A stretch of 64,000 nucleotides of DNA from assembly GCA_951813855.1 (NCBI GenBank), contig OX638380.1, positions 1,814,876 through 1,878,875 on the forward strand, read 5' to 3'. Positions 16,755-25,977 of this stretch are shown here, piece by piece; the first letter of the stretch is position 1; the number at the start of each line of letters is the position of its first letter. The notes under the pieces were generated by a model. That model saw only the letters and a list, made by a program, of their open reading frames with translations. It searched no databases and was not told where the DNA came from. This stretch comes from an uncultured Verrucomicrobiae bacterium (GTDB taxonomy: Bacteria; Verrucomicrobiota; Verrucomicrobiia; Limisphaerales; AAA164-E04). A program made the position numbers and the translations under genes.

Positions 16755-18464
16755 ATGGTCAGCAACAAAAGCAAAAAAAAGACGGCGCCGGCACCCGAGA
16801 CGATCACCGTCAAGGTGGACGGCCAGGCGGTCGACATGCCCCGGACGATGCCGGATCCGCTGACCGGCGAACCGGTGCCGACCACCATGATCCAGGCCTG
16901 CAAAATCGCGGGAGTGGAGATTCCCCACTATTGCTATCACCCCAAGCTCCCGGTGGCCGGCAACTGCCGCATGTGTTTGGTCGAGTACGGGATGCCGGCG
17001 CTGGGACCGGACCGGCAACCACTGCTGAACGAAGACGGCGCTCCCGAGATCCGGCGAATGACTTTGCCCTACGAACCCGGCACGCCCCGAGGCGCCATCG
17101 CCTGCGCGACGCCCGTGGCCCCGGGCATGGAAATCTACGCCAACTCCCCCGCCACCCGGCAAATGCGGGAAGCCGTGCTCGAATCGCTGTTGATCAATCA
17201 TCCGCTGGACTGTCCCATCTGCGATCAAGCGGGAGAATGCAAGTTGCAGGAATACTCCGTCGAACACGGACAAGCCGCCAGCCGGTTCGTCGAACAGAAA
17301 GTCCACAAACCCAAACAGGTAGACCTGGGGCCCCGGATCATGCTCGACGCCGAACGCTGCATCCTCTGTTCCCGCTGCATCCGGTTCACCAAGGATATCG
17401 CCGGCGACGACGCCCTCGGTTTCGTGGACCGCGGCTCCTACAGCACGTTGACGACGTTCCCCGGCAAACCGTTCGACAACAACTACACGCTCAACACCGC
17501 CGATATCTGCCCGGTCGGCGCCCTGACGTCCAAAGATTTCCGGTTCCAGATGCGCGTATGGTTCCTCAAGGAATCGCCGAGCCTCTGCACCAGTTGCGGC
17601 ACCGGCTGCAACGTCGTGATGGGCTCGCGCGAAGAACAGATTTACCGCTACGAACCGCGCGAAAACGACGCCGTCAATTCCAGTTGGCTCTGCGACGAAG
17701 GGCGGCTCAACTACCGGTGGATCGGGCGTCCGGACCGCTTGGCCGACCCGTTGCGCGACGGGCAAAAAACCGGCGACTGGCCGGCCCTCTTGCAGGCCGT
17801 GGCCGAGCGGCTCGCCGACGCGAAACCCGGTTCGACCGCCGTCATCGCTTCAGCCCGGCAAACGACCGAAGAACTCTTCCTGTTGCGCCGGCTCGCCCAA
17901 CGGCTCGACGCCCTCAGCGACACCCCGGCCCGCCTCGGCGAAGCCGACCAGCTGCTGGTCAGCGCCGACAAGAATCCCAACACCAACGGCGCCCGCCTGT
18001 CCGGATTTTGCTTCACCGAAATGGGCATCAACCTGCCCAAGATCGCTTCGGGCATCCGCCGCGGCAAGATTACCAACCTGATCGTCTTCGGCGAGGACGT
18101 CACGCGCTGCGGCATCGATCGCGCCCTGTTGCAAAAGGTCGAATGCCTGATCGTTTCCGACATTCTGCCCAACGAAACCACCGCCCGGGCGCATTTCTTG
18201 CTTCCGGGTTGCGCCCACGCCGAAAAACGCGGCACCTTCGTCAACGTCAAAGGGCGGCTGCAACGTTTTTTCAAGGCGGTGGAACCGCCTGGCCGGGCCC
18301 GCCCGGAAACGGAATTTTTAACCGATTTGGTCCACCGCCTCACCGGCGAATCCCTGCCCGACAACCCGGAAGGGCTTTTCAACCACATGGCCTCCGAAAT
18401 CAAGGCGTTCTCGAAGATCCGTTGGAGCGATCTCGGGGACACCGGAGTCGACGTGCCCGTCTAG
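16755..18464 (+). CDS. nuoG: NADH-quinone oxidoreductase subunit G
   Basis: A 569-residue protein. The start is the ATG of MVSNKSKKK; the frame is open further upstream only because it overlaps nuoF. The order of clusters is a 2Fe-2S domain (HYCYHPKLPVAGNCRMC), the His/Cys segment with CPICDQAGECKLQEY, then CILCSRCIRFTKDIAG with CPVGALT, and a CTSCGTGCNVVM cluster. The molybdopterin-like C-terminal domain is short compared with the 700-900 residue forms of NuoG, as in several other phyla. It completes the electron-input module. Confidence 0.93.
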   Translation: MVSNKSKKKTAPAPETITVKVDGQAVDMPRTMPDPLTGEPVPTTMIQACKIAGVEIPHYCYHPKLPVAGNCRMCLVEYGMPALGPDRQPLLNEDGAPEIRRMTLPYEPGTPRGAIACATPVAPGMEIYANSPATRQMREAVLESLLINHPLDCPICDQAGECKLQEYSVEHGQAASRFVEQKVHKPKQVDLGPRIMLDAERCILCSRCIRFTKDIAGDDALGFVDRGSYSTLTTFPGKPFDNNYTLNTADICPVGALTSKDFRFQMRVWFLKESPSLCTSCGTGCNVVMGSREEQIYRYEPRENDAVNSSWLCDEGRLNYRWIGRPDRLADPLRDGQKTGDWPALLQAVAERLADAKPGSTAVIASARQTTEELFLLRRLAQRLDALSDTPARLGEADQLLVSADKNPNTNGARLSGFCFTEMGINLPKIASGIRRGKITNLIVFGEDVTRCGIDRALLQKVECLIVSDILPNETTARAHFLLPGCAHAEKRGTFVNVKGRLQRFFKAVEPPGRARPETEFLTDLVHRLTGESLPDNPEGLFNHMASEIKAFSKIRWSDLGDTGVDVPV

Positions 18465-18467
18465 ACC

Positions 18468-19511
18468 ATGGAAGCGCTCTGGCAATCCCTGACCCTGCCG
18501 CCGGCCTTCTGGTACGGCCTCCTCAAGATCGGCTTGGCGATCGGCATTTTGATGCCCCTGATCGCGTTGGCGGTACTGGCCGAAAGGCGGATTTCCGCGG
18601 CGATCCAGGATCGGATCGGCCCGAACCGCGTCGGTCCTTGGGGACTGTTGCAACCTTTGGCCGACGGCTTGAAGTTCCTGCTCAAGGAAGATTTTACTCC
18701 GGGACACGTGCGCAAGGCCTATTTCTGGCTGGCGCCGGCCGCCGCCATGGTCCCGCCCTTCCTGACGGTAGCCGTCATCCCGTTCGGCTCCACCATGGGG
18801 TCCCAGAACATGGTCATCGCCGATTTGAACGTCGGAATTCTCTATACCTTCGGGATCGTGTCGCTCAGCGTCTACGGCATCGTGCTGGCCGGTTACGCCT
18901 CCAATTCCAAATACCCCTTTCTGGGCGGCATCCGGGCGAGCGCCCAAATGATCTCCTACGAAATCGCGATGGGCATGTCGGTCGTTCCCCTCTTCCTGCT
19001 GGTCGGCGATCTCAATCTGGGCAAAGTCATCGAGTACCAGGCCCAGGGCGGCTGGCTGCTCTTCAAGCAACCGCTGGCCTTCGTGATCTTTCTGGTCGCC
19101 GCCTTCGCCGAAACCAATCGCTTGCCGTTCGACATGCCCGAATCGGAATCGGAACTCGTCTCGGGTTATCACACCGAGTACAGTTCGATCAAATTCGCCC
19201 TGTTCTTTCTGGGAGAATACGCGGCGATGATCGCCGTCTCGGCACTGATGGTCACCTTGTTTTTGGGCGGCTGGACCCTGCCCTTTTTCGGGTTGGACCA
19301 ACCGGCGGCCTCCGTCTGGGGAGGACTCTTGCATCTCGGGATCTTTTTCGGCAAGTTAGGCGCCTTCATGGTGCTCTTCATCTGGGTGCGCTGGATGATG
19401 CCGCGCTTCCGCTACGACCAACTCATGCATCTCGGATGGCAATATTTTCTCCCTTTGGCGCTGGCGAACATCATCGTCACCGCGCTCTGGCTCTGGCTCG
19501 CAGCAGGATGA
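18468..19511 (+). CDS. nuoH: NADH-quinone oxidoreductase subunit H
   Basis: A 347-residue membrane subunit. The loop AERRISAAIQDRIGPNRVGP and the ETNRLPFDMPESESELVSG segment (each quoted in part) are the NuoH signatures that form the quinone entry and contact NuoB/NuoD. It starts three bases after nuoG. Helices run throughout and no break is seen. Confidence 0.96.
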   Translation: MEALWQSLTLPPAFWYGLLKIGLAIGILMPLIALAVLAERRISAAIQDRIGPNRVGPWGLLQPLADGLKFLLKEDFTPGHVRKAYFWLAPAAAMVPPFLTVAVIPFGSTMGSQNMVIADLNVGILYTFGIVSLSVYGIVLAGYASNSKYPFLGGIRASAQMISYEIAMGMSVVPLFLLVGDLNLGKVIEYQAQGGWLLFKQPLAFVIFLVAAFAETNRLPFDMPESESELVSGYHTEYSSIKFALFFLGEYAAMIAVSALMVTLFLGGWTLPFFGLDQPAASVWGGLLHLGIFFGKLGAFMVLFIWVRWMMPRFRYDQLMHLGWQYFLPLALANIIVTALWLWLAAG

Positions 19512-19518
19512 GGCCGTC

Positions 19519-20049
19519 ATGATCGTATCGCGCAAAAAACTCAACTGGCTGGAACGCCTCTACCTGCCGGCCATCCTCTCCGGCTTGCGAGTGACCCTGC
19601 GGCATTTTTTCCGGCGCAAGGTCACCATGCAGTATCCCGAAGAACGCTGGGTCGTACCGACCGGCTACCGCGGCGCTCCTTATCTGGTCAAGGATCAGGC
19701 CGGCCGCACCAAATGCGTTTCCTGTCAATTATGCGAATTCGTCTGTCCGCCCCGAGCGATCCGCATCGACCCGCCGGGTCCAGACATCAACGAATCCGCC
19801 GGCAACGTCGAAAAGGAGCCGCAGGATTTCCGGATCGACATGCTGCGATGCATCTTCTGCGGCTATTGCCAAGAAGTTTGCCCGGAAGAAGCGATTTTTC
19901 TCCAAGAAGACTATTCCCTGATCGGCCGGACCCGGGAGGAAATGGTCTACGGCAAGGACAAGCTGCTGGAATTGGGCGGCGTTCATCAAGACGGGATCCT
20001 CAAATGGGCACGCAAACAGCGGGAAGCCGAAGAACAGGGCGTCCACTGA
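19519..20049 (+). CDS. nuoI: NADH-quinone oxidoreductase subunit I
   Basis: A 176-residue ferredoxin-type subunit with two 4Fe-4S motifs, CVSCQLCEFVCP and CIFCGYCQEVCP (clusters N6a and N6b). The N-terminal amphipathic helices (LPAILSGLRVTLRHFF) attach it to the membrane arm. It links NuoG to NuoB. It starts seven bases after nuoH. Confidence 0.96.
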   Translation: MIVSRKKLNWLERLYLPAILSGLRVTLRHFFRRKVTMQYPEERWVVPTGYRGAPYLVKDQAGRTKCVSCQLCEFVCPPRAIRIDPPGPDINESAGNVEKEPQDFRIDMLRCIFCGYCQEVCPEEAIFLQEDYSLIGRTREEMVYGKDKLLELGGVHQDGILKWARKQREAEEQGVH

Positions 20050-20071
20050 GCGCCCCGACGATCGTTCGGAC

Positions 20072-20572
20072 ATGACGGATCTTCTCTTCTATCTGCTTTC
20101 CTCGTTCACCTTGCTCTTCGGGGCGTTGGTCGTCGTCAATCCCTTCAGCCGCAATCCGGTGACCAGCGCCATGTTCCTGGCTCTGGCCATCATCTCGACG
20201 GCCGGCCTGTACGTCTTGCTGCACGCCTTCTTTCTGGCGGCCGTTCAAATCCTGATTTACGCCGGCGCCATCATCGTCCTGTTCCTGTTCGTGATCATGC
20301 TGCTGGATCTGCGGGAGGAAGAACAAAAGCGGTTCCGCCTGCTCGGACTGACCGGCGGCGTCTTGGGCTCCCTCGCCATCGCCACGGCCATTATCGCCAC
20401 GATTACCGTCGCCGAACCGGGCGCCGGCAAGACCCCGGAAATCGAAGGCACGACCCGGCAGTTAGGCAATCAACTGTTCGCCGATTATGTCCTGCCGTTC
20501 GAAATCATGGGACTGCTGTTGCTGGTGGCCATGATGGGAGTCATCCTGCTGAGCAAGAAACAACTGAGGTAA
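20072..20572 (+). CDS. nuoJ: NADH-quinone oxidoreductase subunit J
   Basis: A 166-residue membrane subunit with five predicted helices. The AAVQILIYAGAIIVLFLFVIM helix (quoted in part: QILIYAGAIIVLFLF) is the conserved NuoJ segment. It takes part in the conformational coupling of quinone reduction to proton pumping. The stop directly abuts the nuoK ATG. Confidence 0.95.
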   Translation: MTDLLFYLLSSFTLLFGALVVVNPFSRNPVTSAMFLALAIISTAGLYVLLHAFFLAAVQILIYAGAIIVLFLFVIMLLDLREEEQKRFRLLGLTGGVLGSLAIATAIIATITVAEPGAGKTPEIEGTTRQLGNQLFADYVLPFEIMGLLLLVAMMGVILLSKKQLR

Positions 20573-20878
20573 ATGGAAACCGGCTTGGAACATTACCTGA
20601 TCGTGAGCGCCCTGCTCTTCAGCCTGGGCTTGCTGGGAGTGGTCCTGCATCGCAATCTCATCCTGATGTTCATGTCGCTGGAGCTGATGCTCAACGCGGC
20701 CAATCTCACCCTAGTGGCCTTCTCCCGGTTCAACAACGATCTGGACGGCCAGTTGCTGGTCTTCTTTATCATCGCTGTCGCCGCCGCCGAAGTCGCGATC
20801 GGGCTGGCCCTGATCGTGGCCCTGTTCCGGCGCCGCCAGACGACCAGTACGGAAGATATCGCCACCCTGAAACTCTAG
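20573..20878 (+). CDS. nuoK: NADH-quinone oxidoreductase subunit K
   Basis: A 101-residue, three-helix subunit (MrpC-like). Conserved parts are LIVSALLFSLGLLGV, the SLELMLNAANLTLVAFS segment with the key glutamate, and AAAEVAIGLALIVALFR with the second glutamate. Length is exactly that of the family. Confidence 0.95.
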   Translation: METGLEHYLIVSALLFSLGLLGVVLHRNLILMFMSLELMLNAANLTLVAFSRFNNDLDGQLLVFFIIAVAAAEVAIGLALIVALFRRRQTTSTEDIATLKL

Positions 20879-20887
20879 TACCGGTCC

Positions 20888-22744
20888 ATGCCGTCTCTTC
20901 CCTGGCTCATCCTGTTTTTGCCTTTGGCCGCCGCGGCGGCCATCCTGTTGGCGACCCGGCGCTACCGGGGCCTCAGCGCCGGCCTTTCGCTAGGCGCCGT
21001 CGGCGCGGGATTCGGGTTGAGCCTCTGGCTCTTCGTCGCGTATCTCGCCGGCGACGGCGCCGCGAACGAAACGAATTTCACCTGGCTGACGGCGGGAACC
21101 TTGCAGGTGCCCTTCGGGGTGCGACTCGATTCGTTAAGCCTTCTGATGCTGCTGGTCGTCACCGGCGTCGGCAGCCTGATCCACTGGTTTTCCCGAGCCT
21201 ACCTGGCGAACGATCCGGGTTGGTCCCGCTATTTCGCCGGGTTGAGCCTATTCACCTTTTCCATGCTGGGCATCGTGTTGGCCACCAATTTCGTCCAGAT
21301 GTTTATTTTCTGGGAGTTGGTCGGCCTCTCCAGTTATCTCCTGATCGGTTTCTGGTACGAGCGGCCCGCCGCCGCGGCCGCCGCCCGCAAAGCGTTTCTG
21401 GTCAACCGGCTCGGCGATTTCGGATTTCTGATCGGCATCCTCATGATCCAGAACGTCACCGGCACTCTGGTCTTTTCCGAAATCAAGGACCTGCTGGCCG
21501 ACGATCCCGCGGCCCTCGGACCAGGGGCAACCGCCATCGGTTTGTTGTTGTTCTGCGGCGCCGTCGGCAAATCGGCGCAATTTCCGTTGCACGTCTGGTT
21601 GCCGGACGCCATGGAAGGTCCCACTCCGGTCAGCGCCTTGATTCACGCGGCCACGATGGTCGCGGCCGGGGTCTATCTCCTGTGCCGCATCTTTCCCGTG
21701 TTCACGCCGGAAGCGCTCCTGGTGATCGCCTGGCTCGGCGCGCTGACCTCGCTGCTGGCGGCCCTGATCGCACTGCAACAAAACGACATCAAACGCATCC
21801 TCGCCTATTCCACACTGTCCCAATTGGGATACATGGTAATGGCCGTCGGCGTTCACGCTCCACTCTCGGCGATGTTCCACTTGACCACGCACGCTTGCTT
21901 CAAGGCGCTGCTATTCTTGGGAGCCGGTTCGGTCATTTGCGCCCTGCACCATCGGCAGGACATTTGGGAAATGGGAGGGTTGCGCCGCCGCATGCCCACG
22001 ACTCGCGGGACATTCTTGATCGGGACCCTGGCCCTCTGCGGACTCCCTCCTCTATCCGGGTTTTTCAGCAAAGACGCCGTCTTGGCCGCCAGCGCGGACA
22101 CCGCGCTCGGCGGCAATCTGGCTTTGTTCTTTATCGGCATCCTGGTGGCGGTGCTCACCACTTGGTACATGTTCCGGCTTTATTTCGCCGTCTTTGAAGG
22201 CGAGGGCCGCAGCGACGCCGCTCGAGAAGCGGTCGAATCGCCGGCCACCATGATTCGCCCGTTGATTATTCTGGCGTTAGCTTCCGTAGCGGCCGGCTGG
22301 TTGCCGATCGAGAGTTTCGTCGCCCAAACGGCCGGCTTCGCCTCTCCCGTCGACTCGGCCTACACCTTGCTGGCCGTGGCTTTCAGCATTCTGGCTTTCA
22401 TGTTCGGCCTCAGCGTAGCCGTCACCCTATACTTCCGGGCTTCGAACGATCCGTTCGCGCAATTCTCCGGCTTCCTGTCGCGAACGTTGCGCCACCGTTT
22501 CTATCTGGACGAAATCTACGAACATCTCATCAACGTCACTCACGAAGCGCTCTCCCGGCTGGCTTTCTGGATCGACCGGCACCTGATCGCCGGTTTGGCA
22601 ATCCGCGGCCTGACAGGCGTCACCGATCTAACCGGCCGAGCGCTCCGATTGTTGCAAACCGGCAATCTTCGAGCCTACACCTTTCTGTTCGCCCTCGGCA
22701 CCGCGCTGATTCTCTATTTCGTTCTCCGCCCCTGGGTATTCTAG
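20888..22744 (+). CDS. nuoL: NADH-quinone oxidoreductase subunit L
   Basis: A 618-residue antiporter-like proton pump subunit. Visible motifs are FWELVGLSSYLLIGFW, the lysine helix GKSAQFPLHVWLPDAMEGPTP (quoted in part: SAQFPLHVWLPDAMEG), LIHAATMVAAGVYLL and the TTHACFKALLFLGAGSV helix. The C-terminus carries the long lateral helix region and a final transmembrane segment ending LRPWVF. It lies in the normal J-K-L-M-N order. Confidence 0.96.
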   Translation: MPSLPWLILFLPLAAAAAILLATRRYRGLSAGLSLGAVGAGFGLSLWLFVAYLAGDGAANETNFTWLTAGTLQVPFGVRLDSLSLLMLLVVTGVGSLIHWFSRAYLANDPGWSRYFAGLSLFTFSMLGIVLATNFVQMFIFWELVGLSSYLLIGFWYERPAAAAAARKAFLVNRLGDFGFLIGILMIQNVTGTLVFSEIKDLLADDPAALGPGATAIGLLLFCGAVGKSAQFPLHVWLPDAMEGPTPVSALIHAATMVAAGVYLLCRIFPVFTPEALLVIAWLGALTSLLAALIALQQNDIKRILAYSTLSQLGYMVMAVGVHAPLSAMFHLTTHACFKALLFLGAGSVICALHHRQDIWEMGGLRRRMPTTRGTFLIGTLALCGLPPLSGFFSKDAVLAASADTALGGNLALFFIGILVAVLTTWYMFRLYFAVFEGEGRSDAAREAVESPATMIRPLIILALASVAAGWLPIESFVAQTAGFASPVDSAYTLLAVAFSILAFMFGLSVAVTLYFRASNDPFAQFSGFLSRTLRHRFYLDEIYEHLINVTHEALSRLAFWIDRHLIAGLAIRGLTGVTDLTGRALRLLQTGNLRAYTFLFALGTALILYFVLRPWVF

Positions 22745-22749
22745 CCGTC

Positions 22750-24276
22750 ATGTCCCTGTTGACCTTCATCATTGCCGTTCCCTTAGCCGGGGCCGTCCTG
22801 TTGGCGCTGATGCCGGACCGGCGCGAACGCCTCTGGCGGAACGTGACTCACGGCGCCCTCTGGATCACCTTTCTCCTGGCGGGATGGGCCTTCGTCAGTT
22901 TCTGGCTCGAGCCCGGCGAAACCTTCCGGTTCCAACAGCAAATCCCCTGGGTCGAACAGCTCGGCATCTCGTTCCACGTCGGTGCCGACGGCCTCAATAT
23001 CGGGTTGCTATTAATGACGGCGGCCGTGGCCTTGGCGGCCGGCAGCGCCCTGAGCGAAATCCGCCAACGTCCGCGCCTTTTCAATTGCCTGTTCCTGATC
23101 ATGACCGGCGGCGTTCTGGGCGCCTTCGCGTCGCTCGACGTGTTCTTTTTCTATTTTTTCCATGAATTGGCGCTCGTGCCGACCTTCGTCATGATCGGCA
23201 TCTGGGGACGAGGCGAGCGCCGGCAATACGCCGCGTTCAAACTGACCATCTACCTGACCGGCGGCGCTCTGATCGCCTTGGTGGGGCTGGTCATGCTCTA
23301 CCAACATACCGGAGCGTCCAGTTTCGGCATGGCCGAGATGATCCAGGAAGCGAAGGAACGGCCTATCCCGGTCAACCAACAAACCGCCATTTTCGGGTTG
23401 CTGCTGCTCGGGTTCGGAATTCTGGTCTCGCTCTGGCCCTTCCACACTTGGGCTCCGATCGGTTACGCCTCGGCTCCCACGGCCACCGCCATGCTTCATG
23501 CCGGCGCCCTCAAGAAATTCGGACTCTACGGTTTAGTCCGCTTGGCCGTTCCGCTGGCTCCCGAAGGTTTAGGACGCTGGCTGGAGATATTCTGCCTGCT
23601 GGCTCTCGGCAATATTCTCTATTGCGGGTGGGTAACCATGCGTCAGCGCAATCTCCATCTGCTCATCGGCAATTCCAGCGTAGCGCATATGGGGTTGGCC
23701 TTTCTGGGCATTGCCAGCTTGAGCTTGGCCGGCATCACCGGCGCCGTGGTCATCATGATCGCCCACGGATTGCTGGCGGCCCTGGCCTTTCGCCTGAGCG
23801 GCTGGCTGGAGCACAGCAAGGGATCGGCGGAAATTCAGGAACTGGGCGGCCTGCTTAGCCAGGTGCCGTTTTTCGGCACCTGTTTGTTCCTCGCCCTGCT
23901 GGCCGCCTGCGGCGTTCCCGGCTTCGCTAATTTCGCGGGAGAAATCCTGGTTTTGTTCGGAGCCTGGGATTCGTTGCCCTGGTTCGCGGTCGCCGGGGCC
24001 TGGGGCGCCTTGATCATCGGCGCGCTGTATTGCTTGCGGGCCGTCAGCCACATCCTCCACGGCCGGGTCGACGACCGGAACCGCGGACTCGGCGACATGC
24101 AAAGCGCGGCCTTGAAGTTTCCTTGCGCGCTGCTGATCGCTCTGTTGCTGATTTTCGGCTGCTACCCCCGAATCCTGACGGATGCCATCGAGCGGAGCGT
24201 GCGCCCGCTGATCAACCCGGCATCCGCCGTCGCGATTCTGCCGCCCGCACCGGAAACGGAAGCGACCAACCGATGA
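22750..24276 (+). CDS. nuoM: NADH-quinone oxidoreductase subunit M
   Basis: A 508-residue antiporter-like subunit. Key segments are FFYFFHELALVPTFVMIG with the conserved glutamate, WPFHTWAPIGYASAPTA, AGALKKFGLYGLVR and SVAHMGLAFLGI. It begins six bases after nuoL and its stop overlaps the nuoN start. Length and helix pattern are normal. Confidence 0.96.
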   Translation: MSLLTFIIAVPLAGAVLLALMPDRRERLWRNVTHGALWITFLLAGWAFVSFWLEPGETFRFQQQIPWVEQLGISFHVGADGLNIGLLLMTAAVALAAGSALSEIRQRPRLFNCLFLIMTGGVLGAFASLDVFFFYFFHELALVPTFVMIGIWGRGERRQYAAFKLTIYLTGGALIALVGLVMLYQHTGASSFGMAEMIQEAKERPIPVNQQTAIFGLLLLGFGILVSLWPFHTWAPIGYASAPTATAMLHAGALKKFGLYGLVRLAVPLAPEGLGRWLEIFCLLALGNILYCGWVTMRQRNLHLLIGNSSVAHMGLAFLGIASLSLAGITGAVVIMIAHGLLAALAFRLSGWLEHSKGSAEIQELGGLLSQVPFFGTCLFLALLAACGVPGFANFAGEILVLFGAWDSLPWFAVAGAWGALIIGALYCLRAVSHILHGRVDDRNRGLGDMQSAALKFPCALLIALLLIFGCYPRILTDAIERSVRPLINPASAVAILPPAPETEATNR

Positions 24277-25703
24277 ATCTTTCGCTCTGCATCCTGGAGA
24301 TCTCCGTAGTGTTTCTCGGCTTGGCCGTGTTGCTGCTCGACCTATGGACGCCGCCCGCCGGGAAACGGTCGCTGGGATATTTCGCCGTCGCCGGGTTGGT
24401 TCTGATCCTGGGCGGTTCCTTTCTCATCGAAATTCCCCAAACGCCCGAAACGGCCTTCACCGGCCTGTTCGTTCACGACGGCCTGGCCTTGTTTTTCAAA
24501 CGGCTGTTTCTGCTGACCGCGATCGGCGTGCTCTTGCTGGCCAGGGAATTCGCGCCGCGAATCCCCACGGGCATCTCCGAGTTTTACACCATCACGATTT
24601 TCGCCCTTTCGGGCATGATGTTCGCCGCCTCGGCCAATCATTTCGTCTTGGCGTTCGTGGCGCTGGAATTGATCGCCATCTGCTTTTACATTCTCACCGG
24701 CTTTCTCCGCCACCGGACCGCTTCGCTGGAAGCCGGCGTCAAGTATTTGATTCTGGGAGCGCTGTCCTCCAGTTTCCTGGTTTACGGAATGGCGCTGGTT
24801 TACGGGACCGCCGGCAGCATGTCCCTGCCCGAAATCGCCGAGGCGACCGAAGCGACCCGAACGTCGCCGCTGTTCCAACTGGGCATGCTCCTGATCTTGG
24901 TCGGACTGGGATTCAAGATTGCCGTGTTTCCTTGGCAGTTCTGGGCTCCGGACGTCTACCAAGGCGCCCCGGCGCCGATCACCGCCTTTTTGGCCATCGG
25001 ATCCAAAGCCGCCGGATTCGCCCTGTTGCTGCGCCTGAATCTTTCCGGGTTGCCGATGCCGGCCGACTTGCTGATTCTGATCGCCGCCGCCACTATCCTC
25101 TACGGCAATCTTTGCGCCTTGCCGCAACGCAACCTCAAACGACTGTTGGGTTACTCGGGAATCGCCCACGCCGGCTACTTGGCGATGGGTTTAGCGACCG
25201 GGAGCCAAGCGGGTGCGGAAGCAATCCTGTTCTACTTCGGCGGCTACTTGTTCACGGCCATGGCAGCTTTCGCCGTCATCACGATCGTCAGCCGGGAAAC
25301 GGACACCGACGACCTTTCCATCCTTTACGGCTTGGGCAAACGATCCCCGCTGCTGGCCCTGGCCATGGCGCTGGCCGTGGTTTCGCTTGCCGGAATCCCG
25401 CCCTTGGCCGGCTTCTTCGGCAAATTCCTCCTGTTCCTGGCGGTCCTCGAACAGGGGCCGAATTTCGCCCTGCACTATTTGCTCGCCGGCGTAGCGATCG
25501 TCGGCGTGGCGATCTCGATCTACTATTATTTCGGCATAATCCGCGCCATGTACTGGCCCCGGCGGACTCCCCTGACTTCCCCGATCCCGACCCATTTGAC
25601 GCTGCAGATCGTCATCGTAATCAGTATTCTTGGGATGCTTTGGTTGGGCATGTTACCCGGTTATCTCGTCGAAATCATCGATCAGTCGCTCAATTCGCTT
25701 TAA
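24273..25703 (+). CDS. nuoN: NADH-quinone oxidoreductase subunit N
   Basis: A 476-residue membrane subunit. The start at 24273 (MNLSLCILEIS) overlaps the nuoM stop as ATGA; an earlier in-frame start inside nuoM is rejected. Motifs include FVALELIAICFYILTGF, GVKYLILGALSSSFLVYG, FPWQFWAPDVYQGAPAP and RLLGYSGIAHAGYLAMG. It ends the operon. The following 274 bases up to 25978 contain a lower-GC stretch and no gene I can support; no clear terminator hairpin is visible. Confidence 0.96.
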   Translation: MNLSLCILEISVVFLGLAVLLLDLWTPPAGKRSLGYFAVAGLVLILGGSFLIEIPQTPETAFTGLFVHDGLALFFKRLFLLTAIGVLLLAREFAPRIPTGISEFYTITIFALSGMMFAASANHFVLAFVALELIAICFYILTGFLRHRTASLEAGVKYLILGALSSSFLVYGMALVYGTAGSMSLPEIAEATEATRTSPLFQLGMLLILVGLGFKIAVFPWQFWAPDVYQGAPAPITAFLAIGSKAAGFALLLRLNLSGLPMPADLLILIAAATILYGNLCALPQRNLKRLLGYSGIAHAGYLAMGLATGSQAGAEAILFYFGGYLFTAMAAFAVITIVSRETDTDDLSILYGLGKRSPLLALAMALAVVSLAGIPPLAGFFGKFLLFLAVLEQGPNFALHYLLAGVAIVGVAISIYYYFGIIRAMYWPRRTPLTSPIPTHLTLQIVIVISILGMLWLGMLPGYLVEIIDQSLNSL

Positions 25704-25977
25704 TTGACGAAAGCTTCGCCCGCCTGCCTGCCCCCATCCAAGCCCTGATCCTGGCAGCCGCATGAAAGCCAGTTCGCTCGAGATATTCTCTATTGACAAA
25801 AGATTATCCGGCATCGCACCGTGGGTGCGTAAGTAGATACGAAACGTTGTTACGCTAAAAAAAAGAACAATCCAATTTTCATTTCTTTCGATATTCCCGG
25901 ATTCGATGCGCCGAAGGGAACGAACCGGTGGCAGCATTTAATTTCGGAATCCAAGCGATTCCAATTAATCCCCTGCC

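Noticed and set aside
16446..17765. A 439-codon minus-strand frame across nuoF and nuoG
   Set aside because: It is antisense to two genes with clear Fe-S motifs and shows no family feature.
16931..19522. An 863-codon plus-strand frame across nuoG and nuoH
   Set aside because: It is a shifted frame within nuoG and nuoH, both of which have complete motif sets. The frame is arginine-rich and runs across a real gene boundary.
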